From assembly GCA_035772405.1 (NCBI GenBank), contig JAYKKM010000439.1:1163501-1227500 (forward strand): a stretch of 64,000 bases of DNA, read 5' to 3'. The DNA is from Chrysogorgia sp. JL179-B06. Lineage: Eukaryota; Cnidaria; Anthozoa; Scleralcyonacea; Chrysogorgiidae. Of the stretch, positions 10,223 to 20,500 are shown in pieces. A program made the position numbers and the translations under genes. The notes beneath the pieces were generated by a model. The model saw only the letters and a program-made list of their open reading frames with translations, ran no database searches and was not told where the DNA came from. The number at the start of each line of letters is the position of its first letter. Positions within the stretch are counted from its first letter, which is position 1.

Positions 10223-12483
10223 CTATGGGGCAAAGAGAACCAGTGCGACCCGCCTCATCTCGTTATGTCCTTGACGGTTGAACCTACGAAGCCGCGCTTG
10301 TGACATGATGAGCGACTGTTTCAACAGCCAATTTGAAACAGCAGACTCGGCATTCCAGAGATGTGGGGGTGGACCATTTATGCTGATAAACAAAAGCGAT
10401 GACATGTTCGACACAGTAAGTTTGGAACGTGTTGTAGAACATACGAGATTCATTTGAGAAAACCCTCTTTCTGCTTCTGCCGAACTCACAGGAATCGTGT
10501 ACATAATGCTCTGAATAAACTTCTCGTTAATGACCTTAGGTACCCGTCTCGCATCGTTGAAATATTCACGAAATGCTGGTATGATGCCACATTCAGGCAC
10601 TTGAAACCTTTGACAAACATCTTGTATGGCTTTTTCTCCTTCTAGCCATGGTGGGGATTCGTCAGTGGGCCACTTATCCGGAATCAGTACTTCGAGTTGC
10701 TTTATTGCAGCTTCATGATTGGAATTGATCATCCTTGCGTTAATGTTATCAATTAAAGCCTGGATGAACTGCTTGTGGTCGAAGGAGATATACCCTTTCC
10801 TTGGAAAGGGTATATCTATTTGGAGTACTCTTCCAAACAAACTCCTTTGAATGCAGCGTTATCTCCAGTTGTCGCCTGAAATGTGTACTTTCCCTCATGA
10901 ATAGCTTCTTTGATCTTGAACAGCGCATTCAATGTCCACTTCAGGTACCGATGTGCTTCAATTAGGCTTATCTGTTGCTTCTGTAAAGCTTCTGATAGCA
11001 AGGATAGTTGAGCTAAACAATCTTTAACAAGTGCAACATCTTGGACGAACTCTCTTGTTGACAGCTTCTTCACAATACCCTGGAAAGCTGCGCGATCAGT
11101 AGCTTTAACAGACTTGAAATGCGAATGGAGTGCTGGGTAGTCGTTCCACAGAGCCTTGACTGCTCTAAAAGATGACGCAATCCAGCGGACGGTGAAGATT
11201 TAGCCAATTTTGTTTAGCTGCACGTCAAGATCTTTCGATATTTCGCCAAGTTCCCGATGTAATTTGGAAGAATAGGAATACACAGAATAGATTTTATCGA
11301 AAAAAGTTTGTATGGTATAAAAGCCATCTGTTGATGACACTGCATCTGAGATCGCCAGCTCTAGGCGGTGATTTAAACAGTGCCAAAGCAATATTCCAGG
11401 AAATTTATCTTTCAGCCTTTTGCCCACGCCACTGCGTGTTCCCAACATGACTGAGGCTCCATCGCTTGTAAAGGCGTCGTCATCAAATCCAAAGTCTGAC
11501 AGTGTTTTGATAATACATTTGACGATGGATTCTGCATTTTGACCCTCTAGTTCACGAATGTCAAGGAAAACGTTCTCAGGAGTTTCGAAAATGACTGCAC
11601 GTATGTAAATAATAAGACATGCCTTCTTAGATAATTAAGACGTTGCCTCATCAGTAATAATAGCAATTTTTCTGTCATTGTCTTTGATCATGTTGTAGAT
11701 CTTGCTTCTCATAGTCTGGCTGATACAATCAATCATCTGGGTACAAGAGTACCTGGAATGTAAAATTGACCCCATGTCAATTCCATTTGTGCTCTGAAGA
11801 GTGACAAGTTCTGGGTAATCGGTGAATGGACGGTTTTGGTACCCAACAAAATATGCCGTCCGGAGACACCGTTCTGTAAGGCTTCTTGACTGCGCAAGAT
11901 GCTTGAGCGATGCTGCCTCGAATTTTTGTTCTTTTCGTTCATTTAAAATCTTATTTGCAGCAATATGTGCTTGAGATTTTGCGTGTTTTTGAATCTTTTT
12001 TCGCAATCCCTTTTGTGCAGCCGCCTTCTCCCCATCTCTACGCACAGAACATGCACTCCATTCACTACTTAAGTGAATATTTTTCGCACCAGAAGCCCCC
12101 AGACCTAGTGATTTCATTTTTTTACAAACGCTACAACCAATACTTTTGTTCTCACAAACAATCCATGGGTATGTCGTTATAAAATAGTTATGTTGTTCTG
12201 CTGACCAACAAGCAGGATATATCCCTGACCCTGAAGATTGATCTGCTGGTGACAGGGCAGAGGTGTCACTCTCAAGCTTGTCATTCTTTCTTGTGCCTTC
12301 ACTTTCATCATCCTCAAATACAACACTCTCTTTATTTGTTAAATCATCTAATTTTGGTTGGATAGCATCATCAGGATATGGCAACAATGCTGCCACTGAC
12401 TGGCCAGACTGGGTTGATTTTTTGGCTTCTGCATGTTCTTTTAGTTTTTTGGCTGGCGGTTGATTATCAATTTCTTTTTCCAT
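10223..12483 (-). pseudogene. hAT transposase pseudogene (KIAA1586-like)
   Basis: Read on the - strand from the ATG at 12481-12483. An N-terminal low-complexity region with a K-rich NLS-like stretch (PPAKKLKEHAEAKK) leads to a BED-like zinc-binding segment (CSVCKKMKSLG with later conserved His). A catalytic core follows with an ITDEATS acidic motif near 11640, DDDAFTSDGASVMLG near 11450-11490 and LLWHCLNHRLELAISDAV near 11350, then a C-terminal hAT dimerisation domain (YTIPVSSAEAERGFSQMN) near 10470. Three lesions break it: a TAA after DEATS at about 11635, a TAG after LNKIG at about 11200, and a frameshift at a 15-bp-arm palindrome at 10791-10822. Length and domain order are otherwise those of a complete transposase. 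Confidence 0.88.
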
Positions 12484-12939
12484 AATGGTCAGTCACTGAG
12501 TCACATATATGGCTGTTATGGTAAAATGAAAAATGGTAAATCAGTAAATGATAATGCCAGTGGCATGATGTGATGATGGCATCTGATGTATTCTGATGGA
12601 AGGTTTGAGCTTACCTTTAGTTTCACTTTCCACAATTAATTGTAACTACGTTTTAAAATAATTCATTATTCATCATTTGCATTCATTTACATGAGAATTT
12701 GGCAAATTGGTAGTAATAATAACTACATATTTTGAGTCGGCGGTTGACAGTAAACAAGAAACTACTTCATGTAATACCTACATTTATTACGTAATGATTT
12801 AAAGTTTTGTTCAGCACTTCAGTTCCTGTTGGAAATGACTGGATATTTACAAACATTTTTAAACCTAGCAAAGGTGTTATGCGATATGCGAAAAATATAT
12901 AAAACGTAATATGAAACATAATTTTAACAAGGGGGGCTG

Positions 12940-12982
12940 AGGCCCCCCGAGCCCCCCCCCCCCCCCCCCCCACCCTACACTG
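12940..12982 (-). mobile_element. Probable hAT terminus with poly-C
   Basis: Read on the - strand it starts CAGTGTAGGGTGGGGG and continues through a long G-run and GGCTCGGGGGGCCTCAGCC. A CAG start beside the transposase pseudogene suggests a hAT end. No matching 8-bp TSD was found on the other side, so it may belong to a separate MITE. Confidence 0.45.
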
Positions 12983-13548
12983 ACCTGTGTATTCGTCCCT
13001 TGTCAAGCTTAATGCCCGAAAAGCGTCTGGCTCCCAAGACTTCCCAAATTGGCTCTTAAAAGAATATGCCGAAGTCCTTGCTCAGCCTGTTTGTGCTGTA
13101 CTCAACAGTATAGCTTTGTGGAACAACAACTACCACCATCTTCGAAGTTTGTAGACGTTGTCCCTTTAGTTAAAACCAATTAACCAGTAACAGAAGTTAG
13201 TAAACATCTTAGGCCTATCTCTCTTACTGCAGCAATTTCTAAGATCGCCGAGGATTTTGTCGTGACGAGGTAACATCGGTCCTGCTATTTTGAAAGAAAT
13301 TGATCCAAACCAATTTGGTGCGATACCAAAGTCGTCCACCACGTTGGCAATCATATTTATGCATGATTCATAAGTGGGCACAGGCAACTGATGGAACTGG
13401 GGCTGCGGTGAGGGTCGTGCTGTTCGACTATAAAAAACCTTTTGACCTTATAGACCATCGAATTCTGGCTAACAAGATTTTTAAATTGCCCATTCCAAGC
13501 GCGCGATTGTACGATGGACGATCGACTTCTTAATGAACCGAAAACAAC

Positions 13549-13705
13549 GGTGAAGGCTAAAAGGATGACTCAAAAGGACCTTCTCATTTTCAAGAACTAG
13601 TCTAATCTTAATCCCAATAAAAATCCTAACCAACCCTAATCCTAACCTTAATCCTAACCCTAACTGTAGCTAACCCTAACCTAACCAAACCTTTTAGCCA
13701 AAACC
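13549..13705. mobile_element. MULE-type MITE with internal telomere-like repeats
   Basis: Inverted ends GGTGAAGGCTAAAAGG and CCTTTTAGCCAAAACC are flanked by the 9-bp duplication GAAAACAAC (13540-13548 and 13706-13714). The interior is (CCTAA/CCTAAC)n. Removing the element restores the LINE reading frame exactly, which proves the boundaries. A second copy is at 42721-42944. Confidence 0.92.
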
Positions 13706-13812
13706 GAAAACAACGCGTGAAACTCTCCTGCAATGACTGTTATTCGGAATGGGGCCTAGTTCCGTCTGGCGTACCTCAAGGTGCCAAACTTGGGCCATGG
13801 CTATTTTTATTG

Positions 13813-14030
13813 TAATAGATAAACACCGACAACGAGGGATGTATGCGGCCAACAGCGGTATATCGCATACATCCCGACGTTCGAGGTGTTTATATGACTT
13901 ATTATTACATTGAGGAGGTTTCCACAAAGATTTTCCTAGTTTTTTCTTCGTTTCTTATCTTATTAGTATTCATAGGGATGTATGGCGCTCCCGCGGTACA
14001 TCAAAGGAAACCGACTCAATGTAATAATAA
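13813..14030. mobile_element. Inverted-repeat insert in the LINE
   Basis: Interrupts the LINE after the GPWLFL codons; the LINE resumes at INDLK codons near 14035. The first half is a hairpin (AATAGATAAACACC / GGTGTTTATATGACTTATT with inner arms GGGATGTATGCG / CGCATACATCCC). The second half has GAGGAGGTTTCC / GGAAACCGACTC arms. The segment GTTCGAGGTGTTTATATGAC recurs near 43350. Confidence 0.7.
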
Positions 14031-15119
14031 TAATGATTAATGACTTGAAGATTGCAGACGTAGAAACGTGGAAGTATGTAGATGACATACTTCGTCATAC
14101 CGAGGTGGTTCCAAGGGAAGCATGACATACCGAGGTGGTTCCAAGGGAAGCATGGAGTCGTATTCAAAATACTGCTGCCGTGGTGGAAGGTTGGTCTCGT
14201 GAAAATAAGCTTCACTTAAATCCCGATAAATGCAAAGAATTTTTCATCGACTTTAAGTCTTCCAAGCAGACTTTCGATCCTGTTACAGTCGATTGCAAGG
14301 AGCTGTGTGTTGTTAAACATGCGAAGATATTGGGCGTTACTTTTTCCAGTAATCTTCGATGGAACGAACATGTGACCGACACAATTAAAAAAGCTAATAA
14401 GCGTTTGTATTTTCTTGTTCTGTTAAAACGTGCTAACGTATACCAACCAAAGATATGGTGGATTTTTATTGCACGTGTATTAGATCAGTTTTGGAGTACT
14501 CTGTACAGGTATTTCATCACTCTCTCCCGATGTATCTATCTGACGACCTTGAACGCGTACAGAAACGCGCTTTATCAATTATCTCACCAGGAGAGTCATA
14601 CAAGCATAATTTAGATCGTCTTCACCTTTTTACTCTATATTTCACAGACGTGAAGATTTGTGTTTTAAACTTTTTAACAGATTAAGAAGGATCCAACACA
14701 TAAATTACACGATCTGCTACCTCAATAAAATGTTTAGTACTTTTAATACTATAAGCGATTTCAGAATACTTTTATTCCCTCAATGTGTTTTTAGTCTTTA
14801 TAGTCATGTTTGTAATTTATTAACTTTAATCTTTGTAATTCAGCCGCTTTGGCTGCGATGTAGTTTTTTTAAATAAATCTATCTGTCTATCTATCTATCT
14901 CACCCGTGACGCGATAAGATTTCTGGAAGGATTTCTGTCTCTGTTCCGACAAGTATTAAGTCAGCCCTGCCGCGGGGTAATCCAAAAAATCTGACAGCGT
15001 CTAGCGGGGAAAATTATATCTTTTAGTTTGGCCATTCCTGTTTGTACATTCCTGTTTATACACTTGGGAGATTTTGGATACCATCAGTTTTCAAAGTAAA
15101 AACAACCAACAATTAGTAT

Positions 15120-16112
15120 GGTTAAAACCTAGGGTCCGGGACGAGCTCTCTTACCATGGTACTTTCTTGACAACTGGCATCAACGTCTTCCTTGGCGGTC
15201 GGAGAACCATTCTATTGCTCAGATTCACTCAGACGCCTCAAAAGGCGGATGGGGAGCATACATTGTGCAAAACGGTCAGACAACTGGACTTCGCGACTAT
15301 TGGGCAGTCACGCGGACGTCGCATATTAATGTGCTCGAAGCTTCCGCTTTGGAGCAGGCTTTACTCGCGCTCGTTCGCGCTCGCCCTCGCCTCCAGTGTT
15401 AGACAGCCAAGTCGGCAAGTCGTAGTCAAATCCTGGCAGAAACAAGGCAGACACAACCCATGTTTAAATGATATTTTCAAGCGCATAGTACTGTGTGCGC
15501 GAGAGTATAATTTCGATCTCACTTTAAAGTACGTGCAGTCTTCCTCTAACCCGGCGGATGCGCCATCCCGGGAGTTGTCCGATTTGGATTGCATGTTATC
15601 TCCGCCTACCTGGTCAGTTGTACAACAACAGTATGGTCCCCATAATTTTGACCTTTGCGCTTTGGACAGTAACGCGATCACGAGCGATCGGTGCTACCAC
15701 ACTTTACCCCAAGGCCAACCCCAGAGCAGATTCCAGAAGATCGGAACCTCTACGTTCGGAACTTGGCCGGTTTCAATCCCATTCCGTCTTTCAATTACAG
15801 AATAGAAATAGTTATCTCTTCAACTTTTCTTTCGGACGGCCATTGGTTTTGTTGCCTGCTACATCTCAACACATCTGCCCCATGTTCTAGACTACTGCGC
15901 CCGGAATGTTCTCATCTGGTTGCCAGTGGTCTGCACTCCGGCGAAACACCACATAGTTTTCGGACGGGCGTGGCTTCCACCCTTAGTACTTTGTGATTTT
16001 TCGTCGACGACATCGCCACTTATGTTGGCTGGAAAAGTGTAGACTCCGCTAGACAATACGCTCGCCCCACAACCGCTGGAAAACTAGTCGCTGACTCGCT
16101 GTGTTTGTGACG
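15120..16112 (+). pseudogene. DIRS-like retroelement fragment (RNase H plus tyrosine recombinase)
   Basis: Frames near 15220 give an RNase H start (IHSDASKGGWGAY). Near 15545 comes the RNase H end NPADAPSR and the following SDLDCMLSPPTWSVV linker, with a DLCALDSNA motif near 15650. At 15940-16105 the end of a tyrosine recombinase appears (HSFRTGVA with the H-x-x-R motif, then IATYVGWKSVDSARQYARP with the nucleophile tyrosine). This combination fits DIRS-type elements rather than gypsy, which carry a DDE integrase. Frameshifts and stops, plus loss of most of the recombinase, make it non-functional. RT is not recognisable upstream. Confidence 0.75.
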
Positions 16113-16311
16113 ATGGCCGCGGTCACCGAAAAACAATTATTCTGAGTTTCGGGATCGTAGTAATAGTGTAGATCGAGTATAGTGTAGGCTTGAAGCACTA
16201 TTAAAATGTTATGAAACAAGCGTGTTGTGTTAATAAGGGAGAGGGGTGAAAGCAGAGTTCACGGATTTCGTTTCCCAGAACTCTACCAATGAGAATGCCT
16301 TAGTATTTTTA

Positions 16312-16985
16312 TTAGAAAAGCGCGGGCGAGGAAGACGTGCGGAAAAACTGAGGAAGCCGCGGGGGAGTGGATCGAGGAAAATTGGCCGATGAAGAAAAGA
16401 TTGGAAAAGGCGCGTGCGAGGAACGCGTGCGATCAGGGCGCTTATATATATAAGCGCCCTGCGTGCGATCAGGGCGCTATAAAACACGGGCGTGGAAACG
16501 GCCTATAAGCGCGTGATCCATGTGTGATGCGGAGGACTGGCGCGAGCGTGCTGTAGAAGAAAAAATTATAAACAATGGCCAAAAAATATATACGAGTGCC
16601 CGAAAAATATGGCAATACTAAGGTAGTGTGTTAACAAAATCAATGTTTTCTTGAAGTTAACAATACGAAGCTTTCTTCAACTTTAGATTTACCTCGTTAC
16701 CTTTTCAATAAATCTACTTGGAAAGCTAAAATTTCAATGGTTGATCGCTGTTCTTTTCAAAATTCAGGACGTTTTATCAAGCATTGAAGCTTTGAATTGA
16801 CGATTACTACTCCACTAGGTAACCAAAAGTTAATTTGACCACATCGAACGCTTGGTAATTTTATAAGCTTTACAATGTATACTGTGAGGAGACCGGCTTT
16901 TACCGTGTTTTATAGCGCCTCCATGCGCGCTTCCCCATTTTACCCGCACGCCTTCCTCGCCCGCGCTTTTCTAATCAAAATATAT
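16312..16985. mobile_element. GC-rich inverted-repeat element
   Basis: TTAGAAAAGCGCGGGCGAGG at about 16312 recurs inverted at about 16952-16977. A second inner pair, GGCGCTATAAAACACGG (16474) and CCGTGTTTTATAGCGCC (16903), is nested in the same order. A direct palindrome AGGGCGCTTATATATATAAG.. sits near 16437. No coding sequence. It lies just upstream of the AOX gene. Confidence 0.75.
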
Positions 16986-16986
16986 A

Positions 16987-17051
16987 AGCCTCTGCGGAGG
17001 AGAGAGGGTCAGTAACACTGCTCACTTCAGCCTCTCTCCTCCGCAGAGGCT
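16987..17051. repeat. Perfect 21-bp-arm hairpin upstream of AOX
   Basis: Arms 16987-17007 and 17031-17051 (AGCCTCTGCGGAGGAGAGAG..) are exactly complementary across a 23-bp loop. A diverged half-arm (GAGCCTGTGGAGGAGG) recurs near 17168. Could be a small MITE. Confidence 0.85.
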
Positions 17052-17287
17052 TCCGAGACTTCAGCTCCCAGTGCATGATCGCATTTCCCCACAACCTGCA
17101 GCCATTAACCATTGCTGGCGCTCTGTTGCTAACCTGCGCCGCCCCGCCTGCACTCCCAATTAAGAAGAGCCTGTGGAGGAGGTAATCTCTCTCATGTGGG
17201 GGAAAAAATTGCGCGGATGAGGCAGGTCACTAGCGAGCAATGTTTTGGTTGGGATTCCAATCGGCTAGTGACTGTGTAAGTCTTCGA

Positions 17288-17442
17288 GGGGGGGGGGGGG
17301 GGGGGGGGGGGGCAAAGGTTATTTTATCTGTTAAGTGAATTATTTAGTCCCGCTCCCCTTACCAATCTTATATAAACAGAGCATGCTGAAGATACTGAAA
17401 GGGAAACTCAATTTATGAGTTATATTTCAAGGCTCTGCTACG
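17288..17442 (+). promoter_or_regulatory. Candidate AOX promoter region
   Basis: A TATATAAA box-like sequence at about 17369 lies roughly 70 bp before the AOX start codon; a run of 25 G at 17288-17312 is just upstream. Position and composition are the only evidence, and the transcription start is not known. Confidence 0.35.
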
Positions 17443-17595
17443 ATGTCTCTTTTATTAGCAAGGATATCACTCTCTGCACAAAGTATTCGGGGAAGACATG
17501 TTTCCGAAGGACGATATTGTTTTGTTAGGCTTATATCATTATATCGACCAAGTACTATCTTACAACCATCTGTTGTCAGTTGCAAGAGGAGGAAG
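17443..17595 (+). CDS. AOX: AOX exon 1 (mitochondrial presequence)
   Basis: ATG at 17443, 51 codons, donor GTAATA at 17596. Starts MSLLLARISLSAQSIRGRH, with many arginines and serines and a single glutamate, typical of a mitochondrial targeting peptide. The clean phase-0 junction to exon 2 supports the start. Confidence 0.8.
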
Positions 17596-20500
17596 GTAAT
17601 AGTCTTTTAAAAGTTAGTTACTAGGAATTACACGAATATGGTAATGATTCTTAGTAGTTCTTAATATTTTTTAATATTCCAATATCACTCTCAGATGACT
17701 TCTAATTTTTGCGATGCGAAAACTTCTACAATATGCGTACCGTAAATCTAAGTAATGTCTCAATTATAATTGAGACACTGTATAACTAACTACTGTAGTG
17801 AGTGAGAGAGGCTTGGAGTAGACTGACGATACATGGATGATTGTCAAGCTCATATATCCTCAGAAAAATATTTCTGAGTGGTTACCGGTGAGACGCTCTA
17901 ACCATTGGTTTAAATACTGTTTACAATGATGTACTGGTTCGATTGTTTTAAATTCCGATAATATTGAGATCAGCAGCAGGGGTCTTTTAAGGTCTGTTTT
18001 TAAGTTACAAATATATATATATAAAATGCAGTGAATATACTACACTGGTAGTCAAAAAGAACTGCTCACTTGTGGTGCAGATGACAATATTAACCAATAT
18101 CATACCAAAACTGCAAAAATATACAGCATAAAAGTTTTAATATTTAGTAGGCCCTCCTCTGGCCCCGATGACAATTGCACACCGGTGAGACATGCTGACT
18201 ATTTAAATTATTTAGTCTATCTGATGGGAAAACTTCCCAAGCAGGAATTTATAGCAGCTAGTCCACAATTAACACTTGTTGGATCCCTTGTCTTAATGTA
18301 CCGATCAATTTGAAACAGCACCATGACCACCCCCCCCCCCCCCCGGCATACCCCGGGAATTTGACTCTAAACTGTGTCCGGGGAGTAGGGAATTTGACGT
18401 TTGAGGCCTTTTGCTGGGTGGGGAATTTGACTGGAGGGTGGGGAATTTGAACCGGAAGTCTAGAATTTGCACGTTTTTGGGGTGGAATTCCTGCTCACGG
18501 TCAATCTCGTTCCCAGAGCCTTCGCCGGCTTGTGGTTTATTTTCTTTACAATGGCGGCGGGAATCAGTTGGACGATTGTTATTGTTATATTTTAAAGGGA
18601 AAGATTCCGCTTTCGTCAAGGACTGGTTTGTCAAAAATGGAATGGAATAGAATTTTTGTACTTCCAGTTTCATAATTTGGTCATGGGGTTGGGCATTTGC
18701 CTGTTTAATTTCTTGCTACAGTAGGGCATTTGAACACTTTTTCACCCAGGGGGATGGGAATTTAAACGACCAAATTTTCAAAAGTTCAAATTCCCAGGGT
18801 CTGCCCAGAGGGGGGGGGGGGGGAGATGGTGAAGTTTCAAATTGATCGGTACATAATCTGGTCCCAAAGATACTTGATTGATGTGAAATCAGGTTAAACC
18901 TTGCAGTCCAACACATGACTGTGATTTGCTCATCATTAAACCATTCCCTAACTAGCCTGCAGGTGTGACATGTGCCATCGTTATCCTGCTGACATATCCA
19001 GCCACTGGTGATTGACAGCAAGTGAGTGGTTGCGAATACGGGATAAGTGCATTTTCAAGCATATTTATGTAACCTCCATTCAGCCTTCCGGATCTACCTT
19101 GGTGAGTAAAGTCAAACACCTTTTTGCTTTTATATGCAATGCCCCACAACCCATGATCCCACCAACTCCATGTTTCACTGTTAGTTGGATGCAATATTCC
19201 ATATTATAAATTTCTCCCATACCATCCTCCTGGACATAGACCTGACATCAACTCTATATGGCAAAGAAACGTCTCAGATTTAGGGACTCATCTCTAAAAA
19301 TTTTATTTGGTGATCCTTGTTCAGCTATTATCAATCCTTGTGGGTGTTGTGCAAACTCCTGCAGACAAGCCTTCTTTGTGTCGTGGATGTTAGATGTGGC
19401 TTCTTTCTTGGATTGCGGTCAATGAGTCCAGCCTCTCGTTAGCCTCCGTTTGGGGGTTGGTGGAAGTAGACACACTCAACACCATGCTCAAGCTCTCTAC
19501 CTTTATCTCTGGAACAGTCTTATAGTGATCAGACTTGCTTTTTCTGACCATGATGGTTTTTGTCCTTCTCTCGCACATTGGCTTTCTCTTTTGTCCAATT
19601 AAATAAAAGTTGTTATTTGATGCTGGTCTTTTTGACTGCCAGTGTATTTATATATATTTAATAGTTATAATTCAAGCTTGCTTGCTGTTGTTGTTATAAA
19701 ATAAATTCAATTGTCTTAATTGTTCAAACAGGGTCTAGCTCTGTAATGGTCTAGCCTAATTTTCTGATTACAACAATTTGTAGCAAGCCTTAATTATCTA
19801 TACTAGTGTACCAGCCACAAAACTGGCTCTTTAGGTCAATTTATATTCTATCTTTCGATCCTTAATTGTTGATTAGGTATTAAACTTGACCTGGCACAGG
19901 TCAAGTTACGATGCAGATTTTACTTTTTAGTTTTTAGTACTATTTTACTTGTTTTAAACTTTATACAAATTTAATTTTTTTAATGTCATTTTACTTATAG
20001 ACTATATTCACTGCATCATGTAGTTTAATGCAGAAAAATGAAACCACCCAAGCCTGTCCAACACATTTTCAAAAGAATCTTACTGGGGAACATCCACTTC
20101 CTGAAATTGAAGAGGTAAAAGCAAAAAGAAAAGAAGAATGTTACATCGAAGACTACATTTTACCTCATCCAATTTGGTAAATACTTCATTTACTCCTGGA
20201 TGCCAGAGCTTCTTCTGCACTTGCAAACGGGTGGCAAGCAAAGTAACCTCTGGACCAGTGTGTTGCTTTCACAGATCTTGCCAAGCCTATGATAACAGTG
20301 TTATGACCAGATCAGTTAAAAAATCTGGATTTTTTTGTCATCTGGGTTTGCAGTCTAGGTGGGATCCAGCCTAAAATCTGGACTGTTGTGGTTTAAGTGA
20401 CTTTTGCATATGATCCATTTAAGGGGATCCATTTTCAGGGGGTGTGAGGGCACCCCCATGCAAAGAAAAGTTTAAAAATTCTACAAACCTCTCAAATTGC

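Larger units (their letters stand above)
12983..14901 (+). pseudogene. CR1/L2-like LINE reverse transcriptase, twice interrupted
   Basis: Degenerate + strand frames read through the order expected for a CR1/L2-type RT: an ARKASGSQDFPNWLLKEYAE start near 13020, NQFGAIP near 13310, the catalytic-palm strand VVLFDYKKPFDLIDH near 13420, SGVPQGAKLG near 13765, the active-site box KYVDD near 14070, and a C-terminal thumb (WSRENKLHLNPDKCKEF, VKHAKILGVTFSSNLRW) to about 14600. A CTAT-rich microsatellite tail at 14876-14900 marks the 3' end. Two insertions split it: a MULE-type MITE (13549-13705) and an inverted-repeat insert (about 13813-14030). Near 14100 a 30-bp segment (CATACCGAGGTGGTTCCAAG..) is directly duplicated. 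It is dead because of several frameshifts and stops. Confidence 0.85.

Noticed and set aside
12263..12463. + strand ORFs inside the hAT region
   Set aside because: They are antisense shadows of the hAT transposase frame.
10205..12982. Complete hAT element bounded by CAGGGCGGGG (10205) and CAGTGTAGGG (12982)
   Set aside because: The two ends do not match well and there is no 8-bp target duplication, so element limits were not claimed.
18305..18673. 122-codon - strand ORF as a gene
   Set aside because: It spans the poly-C, GGGAATTTGA-rich MITE nested in a Tc1 element; proline/serine/glycine-rich translation reflects low complexity.
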